A stretch of DNA of 31,840 bases from a virus: positions 1 to 31,840 of IMG/VR virus record IMGVR_UViG_3300008448_009303; one strand, written 5' to 3'. The notes beneath the pieces were generated by a model. The model saw nothing but the letters and a program-made list of their open reading frames with translations. It had not been told where the DNA came from and made no database searches. Both the position numbers and the translations under genes were made by a program. Every line of letters starts with the position of its first letter. Positions within the stretch are counted from its first letter, which is position 1. Positions 14,275-21,340 of this stretch are shown here, in pieces.

Positions 14275-14988
14275 ATGAAAATTTTAGGACCTAGCGATAC
14301 AGGTAAAGGTATATTAGTTGAGTGGGATGCAGGGATTATTAACCCTAACGAACCACGTAATCAAAGTATTATACGTGAATCTTACGGACAATTAGAACAT
14401 TCTAAACCATTTGAATTTTATGCAACTCTTCAAAAGTGGGGGGTTCCAAATAGAAACGGAAGAGTATATCCTGAAAAGATATTAAGAAGAGAATCTGAAA
14501 AATATCAAGACGCTATTAAACGTGGTATGTCCATTTCAGAATTAAATCACCCTGAATCTTCTTTAATTGACCTTGATAGAGTATCTCACCTTATCACAGA
14601 GATGTGGTGGGAAGGTAACGTATTAATGGGTAAGATTAAATTATTAACTACGCCAGGTTTTCATGAAAGAGGTATAGTATCATCTAAGGGTGATGTTGCA
14701 GCTAACATGATGAGACAAGGAGTTACTATGGGGGTATCTTCTCGCGGTGTTGGTTCATTAGTTAAAAAGGGTGACCAAAACGAAGTTCAAGACGATTTCG
14801 AATTAATTTGTTTTGACCTTGTATCTTCACCGTCCACACCTGGAGCATATCTTTACTTGAATAAAGAAGATAGACCAAGATATGAAGAAAAATTATCAGA
14901 ACATGATAATACTTTAGTTAGTGTTGGAGGTGGATTAGAAAAATCTGTTGACTTAATGAAAAGATTGTCCGACTATTTAGGAAAGTAA
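14275..14988 (+). CDS. prohead core protease (T4 gp21-like)
   Basis: A 237-residue serine protease of the T4 gp21 type. Visible motifs are NRNGRVYPEKIL (60-70), SELNHPESS with the putative catalytic His92, GVSSRGVGS with Ser155/156, and CFDLVSSPSTPGAYL with Asp181. The enzyme sits in the prohead core and, once the shell is complete, cleaves scaffold, internal proteins and the major capsid protein after (I/L)xE. Candidate IxE or LxE sites in neighbouring proteins fit: INE60 in the capsid protein, INE36 and INE156 in the 19040 protein. T4 gp21 is of similar size. Confidence 0.93.
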   Translation: MKILGPSDTGKGILVEWDAGIINPNEPRNQSIIRESYGQLEHSKPFEFYATLQKWGVPNRNGRVYPEKILRRESEKYQDAIKRGMSISELNHPESSLIDLDRVSHLITEMWWEGNVLMGKIKLLTTPGFHERGIVSSKGDVAANMMRQGVTMGVSSRGVGSLVKKGDQNEVQDDFELICFDLVSSPSTPGAYLYLNKEDRPRYEEKLSEHDNTLVSVGGGLEKSVDLMKRLSDYLGK

Positions 14989-14999
14989 AAAAATTTATT

Positions 15000-15209
15000 A
15001 TGGACGAAAAGTATTTTGTAGCAAAAATCACAACTGATATGGTTGATGATAACACAGGTAAAGTTAAAAAAATGAGAGAAGAAAAACTTGTGAGAGGGTT
15101 TTCACCGACAGATGTCGAAGCAAAGGTAACGAAAGTTTACGAAACTTATTCAATGGATTGGAGAATTACAGCAATTGTTGAAAGTAAAATTGACGAAGTT
15201 ATCGAATAG
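15000..15209 (+). CDS. DUF4494-like small protein
   Basis: A 69-residue product with the pattern of the Bacteroidota domain DUF4494: a strand (YFVAKITTDM), VKKMREEKLVRGFSPTDVEAKV and a final strand with ITAIVESKIDEVIE. The function of that domain is unknown. It starts 11 bases after the protease stop, so it is in the same transcript, which a clear terminator then ends. The match was made by eye, so the family call is moderate; the gene itself is likely real. Confidence 0.72.
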   Translation: MDEKYFVAKITTDMVDDNTGKVKKMREEKLVRGFSPTDVEAKVTKVYETYSMDWRITAIVESKIDEVIE

Positions 15210-15228
15210 TTTTTTAACAAATTTTTTA

Positions 15229-15255
15229 AGAAGGGACTTATGGTCCCTTTTTTTA
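15229..15255 (+). terminator. terminator after the protease / DUF4494 unit
   Basis: Stem AAGGGAC / GTCCCTT with a five-base loop (15231-15249), then a run of T. It separates the protease unit from the scaffold and capsid unit. Confidence 0.82.
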
Positions 15256-15305
15256 TGCTTTTAATTTTTTTCTTGTAAAGGTGGATAAATAAGAACTTTT
15301 TTGAA

Positions 15306-15321
15306 TAACGATATATTTATT
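15306..15321 (+). promoter_or_regulatory. TAACGATATATTTATT, candidate late promoter of scaffold/capsid unit
   Basis: It contains ATATTTATT (15313-15321) and shares the exact 15-mer TAACGATATATTTAT with 6231-6245. It lies just past a terminator and 36 bases before the scaffold ATG, the expected place for a strong late promoter driving scaffold and major capsid protein. Confidence 0.55.
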
Positions 15322-15331
15322 TAGTAAAATA

Positions 15332-15350
15332 AACGCATAACGCATTGCAT
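15332..15350 (+). repeat. AACGCAT tandem repeat in scaffold leader
   Basis: Two adjacent AACGCAT heptamers (15332-15345) followed by TGCAT, inside the likely 5' leader of the scaffold mRNA. They are GC-richer than the surroundings. A leader control element is possible. Confidence 0.35.
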
Positions 15351-15357
15351 TAAAAAA

Positions 15358-16866
15358 ATGAGTTTGGAAAAAAACGAAAATTTAGTCGAGAAAACTTTAC
15401 TACAAATAAAGTCAATCGAGGAAGCTATAAGCGAAAACGCAAAAGGAATACTTGCTTCTACAATGAAGGAAGAAATCAGTGAATTAGTAAAGGAGTCATT
15501 ATTTGGCACAAAATCAAAATCGTCTTTACACGAGCAAGAAGAAGATGACACCGAAGAAGTGGTAGGTGTGGAAACTGACACAGAAGTTGCAGATGATAGT
15601 GAAGAGACAACAGACGTTGATGCTGAGGTTAATCCTGAAGGTGGTGAATTTGATATCACTATGATGGATACCGATGTTGATACTGATAATGAAGACGAAT
15701 TACCTCCCCTTGATATGACAGGGGCAAAACCTGATGAAGTATTGAAAGTGTTTAAGGCTATGGGTGATGAAGATGGAATTATCGTTGTTAGAGACGATAA
15801 TAAAATACACCTTACTGACAACAACACCGACACTGAATACTTTATTGATTTAGGTGATGATTCAGAAATGCCAATGGAAGAACCTATGGAAGATATGAAT
15901 GAGAGTGTGATTTATGAATTAGTCTTCGAAGAGGATGAAAAAATGGGTAAACACGAAATGGAAGAAGATTATATGGAGGAAGAAATAGACGAAGAAATTG
16001 ACGAAACAATTTACGAATTGGAAGTTAGTGAGTCTATGAAACCTGTTGGTATGGGCTTCGGAAAAATGAAAAATGGTTTATCTAAATCATCTGTTAACAA
16101 CAAAGGTTTCGATGAAGATATGGAAGATGGTATTAAATCAGAGAAAAAAGGAAAAGGTCCTAAATTCAACTACGGTAAAATCAAACATGGTGTTACTGAA
16201 AACTACATGGAAGAAGATTACATGGAAGAAGGATGGATGGATGAAGAAATGATTGATGACATGAAAACCGAATCTGACTACATGGAAGGCGATTACATGA
16301 AAGGAGACTACATGGAAGGAGATTGTATGGAAGGTGATTGTATGGAAGGTGACGCTATGGTAGACGAATTACCTGGTGAAACTACAGAAGCATCAAGAAC
16401 TATGACTTACATGAGAAGAGCACAAAGAGACCGAGTTGCAGCACCAAGTCAATTAAGAAAAGAATCTGTTGAAAAAGAACTTAATTTATTAAGAGAGAAA
16501 AACGAAGAATACAAAAAAGCTTTAGACTTCTTTAGAAATAAATTAAATGAAGTAGCAGTATTCAACTCAAACTTGGCTTATTCTACTAGATTGTTCACTG
16601 AACACTCAACAACAAAACAAGAAAAAATAAACATACTTAGAAGATTTGATAATGTTGAAACTATCAAAGAATCTAAATCACTTTACAAAGCAATTAAATC
16701 TGAATTAGACGGAGTAAGTAAAAGTAATGAAGTTGTAACTGAATCAGTTCAAAGAAAACTTGTTAACACTCCTTCAAATGGTTCAGCATCTAATTTGATT
16801 GAAAGTAAAACTTATGAAAATCCACAATTCTTAAGAATGAAAGATTTGATGGGAAAAATTAAATAA
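15358..16866 (+). CDS. prohead scaffold/core-like protein upstream of the capsid gene
   Basis: A 502-residue, extremely acidic protein. Residues 1-50 are helical; 60-110 and 160-350 are Asp/Glu/Met-rich low complexity, including five D(Y/C)M(E/K)G pentapeptides; residues about 370-502 are a helical coiled-coil-like domain (ELNLLREKNEEYKKALDFFR, LFTEHSTTKQEKINILRRFD). It occupies the T4 gene 22 position, directly after the protease unit and before the capsid gene, and the acidity and helices suit a scaffold that is degraded or expelled at maturation. There is no close match to T4 gp22 by eye, so the role rests on position and composition. A SIEE|A site near residue 20 may be a protease target. 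Confidence 0.8.
   Translation: MSLEKNENLVEKTLLQIKSIEEAISENAKGILASTMKEEISELVKESLFGTKSKSSLHEQEEDDTEEVVGVETDTEVADDSEETTDVDAEVNPEGGEFDITMMDTDVDTDNEDELPPLDMTGAKPDEVLKVFKAMGDEDGIIVVRDDNKIHLTDNNTDTEYFIDLGDDSEMPMEEPMEDMNESVIYELVFEEDEKMGKHEMEEDYMEEEIDEEIDETIYELEVSESMKPVGMGFGKMKNGLSKSSVNNKGFDEDMEDGIKSEKKGKGPKFNYGKIKHGVTENYMEEDYMEEGWMDEEMIDDMKTESDYMEGDYMKGDYMEGDCMEGDCMEGDAMVDELPGETTEASRTMTYMRRAQRDRVAAPSQLRKESVEKELNLLREKNEEYKKALDFFRNKLNEVAVFNSNLAYSTRLFTEHSTTKQEKINILRRFDNVETIKESKSLYKAIKSELDGVSKSNEVVTESVQRKLVNTPSNGSASNLIESKTYENPQFLRMKDLMGKIK
16276..16359 (+). repeat. 15-bp tandem repeat encoding D(Y/C)M(E/K)G
   Basis: Five imperfect 15-base units (16276-16350) and a partial sixth. They encode DYMEG, DYMKG, DYMEG, DCMEG, DCMEG and DAM. 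The unit length and Met-acidic character parallel the EMPTD repeat at 7398-7467. Confidence 0.9.
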
Positions 16867-16902
16867 ATAAACAATAAATAAACTCAAATTAAAAAAAATA
16901 AA

Positions 16903-18717
16903 ATGGGAGCATTATTAGAATCAGGTCTTGTTGGTAACATCGGGTTAAAACACCTTAAAGTTATCAAAGAAGATACAATCAACAAATGGGATAAATTAGG
17001 ATTCCTAGACGGTCTTAAAGGACACATCAAAGAGAACATGGCACAGTTATATGAAAACCAAGCTTCTCACCTAATCAACGAAGCGGCTTCTACGGATAGC
17101 TCAGGTTCTTTCGAAACTGTAGTTTTCCCTATCGTAAGACGTGTATTCTCTAAATTGTTGGCTAACGATTTAGTATCTGTACAAGCAATGAACTTACCTA
17201 TCGGTAAATTGTTCTACTTTGTACCTAAAATCCAAAGCTACCAATACCCTAACGCAACTGACGGTCAGTTACACTACCCACCAATTGGAGGTCCTAACAC
17301 ACCTAACAGTAACATTGGTCAAGGTTATAATTCAACGGATAAAAACCTTTACGATAGATTTTACGAAGGTTCTGAACCAACATTAGACCCTCCAGGATTA
17401 TTTGACTATTCTAAAGGTAGATTCTCGGCTATAACTACAAATGCTGTAACTGTTGCTTGGAGCAGCGGTCAATTAGTTGAGTCAGCATATGCTGCGGGCG
17501 AATACAGAAAAGTTCTTTTAATTCTTTCAGGTTTCTCTAGTGCGGGTGCCGGTAAATTAATCGGACCTGAAGGTCAAGAAATGGATAATGAAGCTTTCTT
17601 ATCTGATTTACAAGTTAACGCATTAACTGGTGTAGGTTCACCTGAAAGAGCATTCTCAGGAGCGGGTACTTCAGACTTACTTTTCCGTGTAGTTACTCAA
17701 AAATATGGTAAAGGTATCGTTCAATACGGTTCACAACAAGCTACAACTTTCTACAGTGGTAGTTACAAGGGAAATGGTGGTTCTTATGACAATATCTGTG
17801 ATGCAGCAGGTTTCATCTACTTAGAAGTTGATTTACAAGTACCATGTGCAATCGGAGCTAACTCAATTGATGGTTACTCAGGTTTAACAACTACATTTGC
17901 CGCTGCGGCAGGAGGACAATTTTCATGTTCTTATAGAGTATACGAAGAATTAGAATTCGAAGACAAAATTGGTGAGGTTTCTTTCGACTTAGAATCAGTA
18001 ACTGTTTCTGTAACTGAAAGAAAATTAAGAGCACAATGGTCTCCTGAATTGGCACAAGACGTTTCTGCATTCCATAACATCGATGCTGAAGCTGAATTAA
18101 CAGCTTTATTATCTGAGCAAGTAGCAGCAGAAATCGACCGTGAAATTTTACGTGACTTACGTAAAGGTGCAGCTTGGAACTTACGTTGGGACTACAACGG
18201 ATGGAAAAGAGGTACTTCTTCTAACCCTTTAACTCAATACACTCAAAAAGATTGGAATCAAACATTGATTACAGCAATTAACCAAATTTCAGCACAAATC
18301 CACAAATCTACATTAAGAGGTGGAGCTAACTGGATTGTTGTATCTTCTGAGATTTCCGCTATCTTTGACGATTTAGAATACTTCCACGTATCTAACGCGT
18401 CTCCTGAGCAAGACCAATACAACATGGGTATTGAAAGAGTTGGTACATTAGCTGGTCGTTACCAAGTTTACCGTGACCCTTACTTCCCACCGAACACAGT
18501 ATTGTTGGGACACAAAGGTTCTTCATTGTTAGATACTGGTTACGTTTACGCACCATATGTTCCTCTACAATTAACACCTACAATGTATAACCCATTCAAC
18601 TTCACACCTATCAAAGGTATCATGACAAGATACGCTAAGAAAATGGTTAACAACCGTTTCTACGGACGTATCACAGTTGATGGAGTTAGAACATTCGACT
18701 TGAGAGAATTGAGATAA
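16903..18717 (+). CDS. major capsid protein (T4 gp23-like)
   Basis: A 604-residue T4-type capsid protein. The N-terminal 60 residues form the helical delta-peptide (LYENQASHLINE), with a predicted protease site INE60|A, near T4 gp23's cut after residue 65. The gp23-like core follows: VFPIVRRVFSKLLANDLVSV, GKLFYFVPK, then YEELEFEDKIGEVSFDLESV, EITERKLRAQWSPEL-like text (SVTERKLRAQWSPELAQD), AAEIDREILRDL and a C-terminal GRITVDGVRTF. Codons differ from neighbours, with many C-ending AAC, TTC, TAC and ATC, as expected for the most abundant phage protein. It lies 36 bases after the scaffold gene with only an A-rich leader, and a terminator follows. Confidence 0.95.
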   Translation: MGALLESGLVGNIGLKHLKVIKEDTINKWDKLGFLDGLKGHIKENMAQLYENQASHLINEAASTDSSGSFETVVFPIVRRVFSKLLANDLVSVQAMNLPIGKLFYFVPKIQSYQYPNATDGQLHYPPIGGPNTPNSNIGQGYNSTDKNLYDRFYEGSEPTLDPPGLFDYSKGRFSAITTNAVTVAWSSGQLVESAYAAGEYRKVLLILSGFSSAGAGKLIGPEGQEMDNEAFLSDLQVNALTGVGSPERAFSGAGTSDLLFRVVTQKYGKGIVQYGSQQATTFYSGSYKGNGGSYDNICDAAGFIYLEVDLQVPCAIGANSIDGYSGLTTTFAAAAGGQFSCSYRVYEELEFEDKIGEVSFDLESVTVSVTERKLRAQWSPELAQDVSAFHNIDAEAELTALLSEQVAAEIDREILRDLRKGAAWNLRWDYNGWKRGTSSNPLTQYTQKDWNQTLITAINQISAQIHKSTLRGGANWIVVSSEISAIFDDLEYFHVSNASPEQDQYNMGIERVGTLAGRYQVYRDPYFPPNTVLLGHKGSSLLDTGYVYAPYVPLQLTPTMYNPFNFTPIKGIMTRYAKKMVNNRFYGRITVDGVRTFDLRELR

Positions 18718-18737
18718 TCAATTTAATGGTTAATAAG

Positions 18738-18772
18738 AAAAAAGGTCAGAGAAATCTGACCTTTTTTTTTTT
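18738..18772. terminator. bidirectional terminator after the capsid gene
   Basis: Perfect stem GGTCAGA / TCTGACC with a GAAA tetraloop (18744-18761), flanked by an A-run and a ten-T run. It serves the capsid transcript on plus and the convergent 18771-18995 gene on minus. Confidence 0.93.
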
Positions 18773-18995
18773 AATCTTTATTTAATTCTGATAAAACCCT
18801 GATTGATTTAGAAATAACCTCAACCTCACCTATAGTAAAGATATTATTTTTATAGGATAGTTTTATCGCCTCAACCAAAAAAAACAACGCCTGATTTTTG
18901 TCCATAGATTGTAGTATTACCTCTAAATGTTCTTGTGTTAAAAGATCTACAGTACCAAAAAGATTACCGTACTTTTTTATTTCTTCATTATTCAT
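18771..18995 (-). CDS. small helical hypothetical protein
   Basis: A 74-residue, all-helical protein (NNEEIKKYGNLFGTVDLLTQ, then AIKLSYKNNIFTIGEVEVIS). No family is recognised, and it has no signal peptide or membrane helix. It is a single gene on the minus strand between the capsid gene and the 19040 gene, ending in the shared terminator. The 44 bases separating it from the divergent gene contain one ATATTTATA/TATAAATAT site that could serve either direction. Confidence 0.68.
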   Translation of the reverse strand: MNNEEIKKYGNLFGTVDLLTQEHLEVILQSMDKNQALFFLVEAIKLSYKNNIFTIGEVEVISKSIRVLSELNKD

Positions 18996-19009
18996 TTTAA
19001 GTTATTAAG

Positions 19010-19018
19010 ATATTTATA
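19010..19018 (+). promoter_or_regulatory. ATATTTATA motif in divergent gap
   Basis: ATATTTATA in plus orientation, 21 bases before the ATG at 19040. Read on minus it is TATAAATAT, 14 bases before the 18995 start, so direction of use is ambiguous here. Confidence 0.35.
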
Positions 19019-19039
19019 ATATAAACGTTATTTAATTAG

Positions 19040-20134
19040 ATGGAAATAAAAAATAATAAAATTAAATCTATTGACGGTTGGGTAGAAATTAAACCCGATG
19101 TTCTTACTGAAGACTACATCACGTTCTTTAAAAAAAATATTAATGAAGCCACGGGTGATAGGGTTGGTGGGTCCGGTTCATATGTACCACCATTACAACC
19201 TGGTATGAGACCATTTAAAAAAGATGCGTTAGCACCGTTTTTAGATTCAGTATCTGATTTTGATAGTCCATTAGTTGCTTATGATAGTTATGATCACAGT
19301 TGGGATCTTAGAAGAGATCAAATAAAAGATTTAGAAAGAACCGCAAAAAAAATTACAGATTACATAAAAAAACACCCATACTCCACTTTTTCTGATCAAG
19401 ATGGTAACGTTATAAATCAAACACCAAGTGGAAAAACAAAAAAAAGATCTTCTAATTTAGAAATAGTCCCAATTGAGCATCCAAAAAACAAAAGAAAAAT
19501 TAACGAAATAACAACATCAACAACTTCAGGTGAATATAGTGGGCCACAAGAATTAGGTATGCGAAAATGGAAACCATCTGAGATGGGAGCCTTTTCTAAT
19601 ACCGTAAAAACAGATTATAATTTTACAACAATTAAAAATACAATTAAAAATAACGTAAAAAAAATTGTTGGTGGATGGGAACCACAAAATGGGACATTTG
19701 AGGTTCCTTCGCATAACGTTAATTCAAAAAAAGAAAAAAGGATTAAATCACACGGTGAAGTTTTAGATGACCCAATAAATTGGTACAAAAACTTTGATAA
19801 GAGAAACTTAGCAAAGAAAATCGCAAAAAAATCTATAATGGAAGATTTAGCGGTTTGGTTTGGTAAAAAGAAGAAACCTAAGGGATCTTCTCAACCAAAA
19901 GGTCCTTGGGTTGACATTTGTCGTAAAGTCGATGGAAAACACCCCCCTTGTGGAAGACAAGACACTTCTAAAGGTTCTTACCCTAAATGTCGTGCTGCGG
20001 GAGTGGCAGGTAAAATGAGTGATTCTCAAAAAAGAGCTGCTTGTCAACAAAAAAGATCCGCAGAAAGAAAAGATACTCAAACAGGTAAAGGTCAAAAACC
20101 TATTATGACAAGTTATAAACCAAGAAAAAAATAA
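19040..20134 (+). CDS. basic Cys-rich DUF5872-like protein with internal duplication
   Basis: A 364-residue product. Residues 34-71 and 154-189 are two copies of one module: INE, a Gly/Ser/Thr stretch, GxY, then PGMR or LGMR, a basic-aromatic step (FKK, WKP) and a final Phe. Each begins with INE, a candidate prohead-protease site. The C-terminus (about 270-345) is very basic with paired Cys: GPWVDICRKVDGKHPPCGRQ, YPKCRAAG, SQKRAACQQKRSAE, matching DUF5872-type modules seen in large phages; function unknown. The basic tail and cleavable modules suggest a capsid-internal, DNA-associated protein. It precedes the 20137 gene by two bases. Confidence 0.8.
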   Translation: MEIKNNKIKSIDGWVEIKPDVLTEDYITFFKKNINEATGDRVGGSGSYVPPLQPGMRPFKKDALAPFLDSVSDFDSPLVAYDSYDHSWDLRRDQIKDLERTAKKITDYIKKHPYSTFSDQDGNVINQTPSGKTKKRSSNLEIVPIEHPKNKRKINEITTSTTSGEYSGPQELGMRKWKPSEMGAFSNTVKTDYNFTTIKNTIKNNVKKIVGGWEPQNGTFEVPSHNVNSKKEKRIKSHGEVLDDPINWYKNFDKRNLAKKIAKKSIMEDLAVWFGKKKKPKGSSQPKGPWVDICRKVDGKHPPCGRQDTSKGSYPKCRAAGVAGKMSDSQKRAACQQKRSAERKDTQTGKGQKPIMTSYKPRKK

Positions 20135-20136
20135 AA

Positions 20137-20580
20137 ATGAATAATAATAGATTTAGACAACTTTTAGAATCTAAAATGGGAAATGTTAAACCATTATTGT
20201 TGGAACAACCAACACCGGATAAAAAATTAAATCTTCTTTGTCAAGGCGGTAAAGATCAACAAAATTTAGAAAATCTAACATATAGTAGTGAACGAGACAT
20301 GAATGGTGGATTACAACAAAATGTAGGTTATAAACAAATTTATTTAAATATGGGTGCTTCACCTGTGGCCCAAGAATATGAACCACAGGGGAGTCAGATA
20401 TTTGTTAGAGTATTTAATGGGAGTAATCCTAGTTTAGATAGATTTAGAGACACTATAAAAGTTGACAACTCACAAGATAAAATGGTAATACTTTATACCC
20501 CTACAGAATCAAATCCTTACTTTTGTACTATAGATAGTGGAACAGACCAAGAATGGGCCGATTATTTTAATTCCCTTTAA
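20137..20580 (+). CDS. small hypothetical protein with leader-like N-terminus
   Basis: A 147-residue product. It starts with a short amphipathic helix, MNNNRFRQLLESKMGNVKPL, ending in LLLE|QP, which resembles a capsid-targeting leader with an LxE cleavage site. The rest is a mixed alpha/beta domain with two Cys (QIFVRVFNG, DKMVILYTPTESNPYF). No family is recognised. It lies two bases after the DUF5872-like gene and is cotranscribed with it. The last 14 bases overlap the end of the convergent lipoprotein gene, with no terminator visible. Confidence 0.72.
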   Translation: MNNNRFRQLLESKMGNVKPLLLEQPTPDKKLNLLCQGGKDQQNLENLTYSSERDMNGGLQQNVGYKQIYLNMGASPVAQEYEPQGSQIFVRVFNGSNPSLDRFRDTIKVDNSQDKMVILYTPTESNPYFCTIDSGTDQEWADYFNSL

Positions 20581-20830
20581 AATTTTTTAAAACAATTGGT
20601 TTTTCAGGTACTGTAAACTTACCTTTTTCAATAAAAAATACGCTAGCAAATTCTTGTTTTTGATCTAAAGTCCAATTCTCCGCAGAGTCAGATAACACAC
20701 TCATTGATCTTACAATACTACTATCTTCTGTAGTGTAGTTATATGAATAAGCATCACAATCCGTGTGTTTTGTAGATTTACAACTTACCAATGTAAGTGT
20801 TAAAATTGATAAAAAAATAAGTTTTTTCAT
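20567..20830 (-). CDS. small lipoprotein
   Basis: An 87-residue product. I chose ATG 20830 rather than 20866 because it begins exactly at a lipoprotein signal, MKKLIFLSILTLTLVSC, with lipobox LVSC and lipidated Cys17, and lies one base after the upstream gene's stop. The mature part is short and polar (SKSTKHTDCDAYSYNYTTED-like region) with a second Cys. It would be anchored in the host envelope. Phage lipoproteins of this size often block superinfection, but nothing in the sequence proves that here. It is the second gene of a two-gene unit. Confidence 0.78.
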   Translation of the reverse strand: MKKLIFLSILTLTLVSCKSTKHTDCDAYSYNYTTEDSSIVRSMSVLSDSAENWTLDQKQEFASVFFIEKGKFTVPEKPIVLKNFKGN

Positions 20831-20831
20831 T

Positions 20832-21263
20832 TTAGTCGTTTTTTTCGGTTTTCTTATTAATTGCATCTAATACTTTAACTAAAGTAATTTTAATATTTTC
20901 TTTAACTTTCATTTCAGTATTTGATCGTCTTTTTTCTGTCTCTGTATCATATAAATATAATATACGTTCAGTATCTCTTTTTGACAATTTTACATCATAA
21001 TGAAAAATGTGATTTGTAATCTCAACTCTATCGTAATCTAAGATAATAAATAGATTTAAGTTTTCATTGATTATGTACCTTTTTTGAGACATAGGTGCAA
21101 TCATAAAATCCGAATCTTTGTCTGAAATAAGTTTAACACAAATTTTAAAAGCGGTTTTTTCATGTAATTCTACTTCTTCATACGTTTTCATTGCAGAAGA
21201 ACGACCAATTCTACTCATCCGTACTTTAAATCGTTTGTAGATTCTTCTAAATAGTTTTTTCAT
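20832..21263 (-). CDS. basic hypothetical protein upstream of lipoprotein
   Basis: A 143-residue product with a strongly basic N-terminus (MKKLFRRIYKRFKVRMSRIG) that has no hydrophobic core, so it is not a signal peptide. The middle is probably beta-rich (NENLNLFIILDYDRVEITNH) and the C-terminus helical and charged. No family is recognised. A TATATTTG element 21 bases upstream suggests host-type transcription, and the stop is one base from the lipoprotein ATG, so the two are one operon. Start choice is not certain; Met16 and Met25 are alternatives. Confidence 0.7.
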   Translation of the reverse strand: MKKLFRRIYKRFKVRMSRIGRSSAMKTYEEVELHEKTAFKICVKLISDKDSDFMIAPMSQKRYIINENLNLFIILDYDRVEITNHIFHYDVKLSKRDTERILYLYDTETEKRRSNTEMKVKENIKITLVKVLDAINKKTEKND

Positions 21264-21284
21264 TAATTTGTTTATTTGTTTCTA

Positions 21285-21292
21285 CAAATATA
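21285..21292 (-). promoter_or_regulatory. TAnnTTTG -7 element for the 21263 operon
   Basis: Minus strand reads TATATTTG, 21 bases before the ATG at 21263. It lies in a 77-base gap after the stop of the preceding minus-strand gene, so it is the only visible promoter for the lipoprotein unit. Confidence 0.45.
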
Positions 21293-21340
21293 TGAATTAT
21301 TTAGAATAAAAAAAATTTTCTGGAAAAAAATTTCTGAGAA

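Noticed and set aside
15321-15833. Minus-strand 170-residue Ser-rich frame
   Set aside because: Antisense of the acidic scaffold segment; Ser/Val richness is the mirror of Asp/Glu codons.
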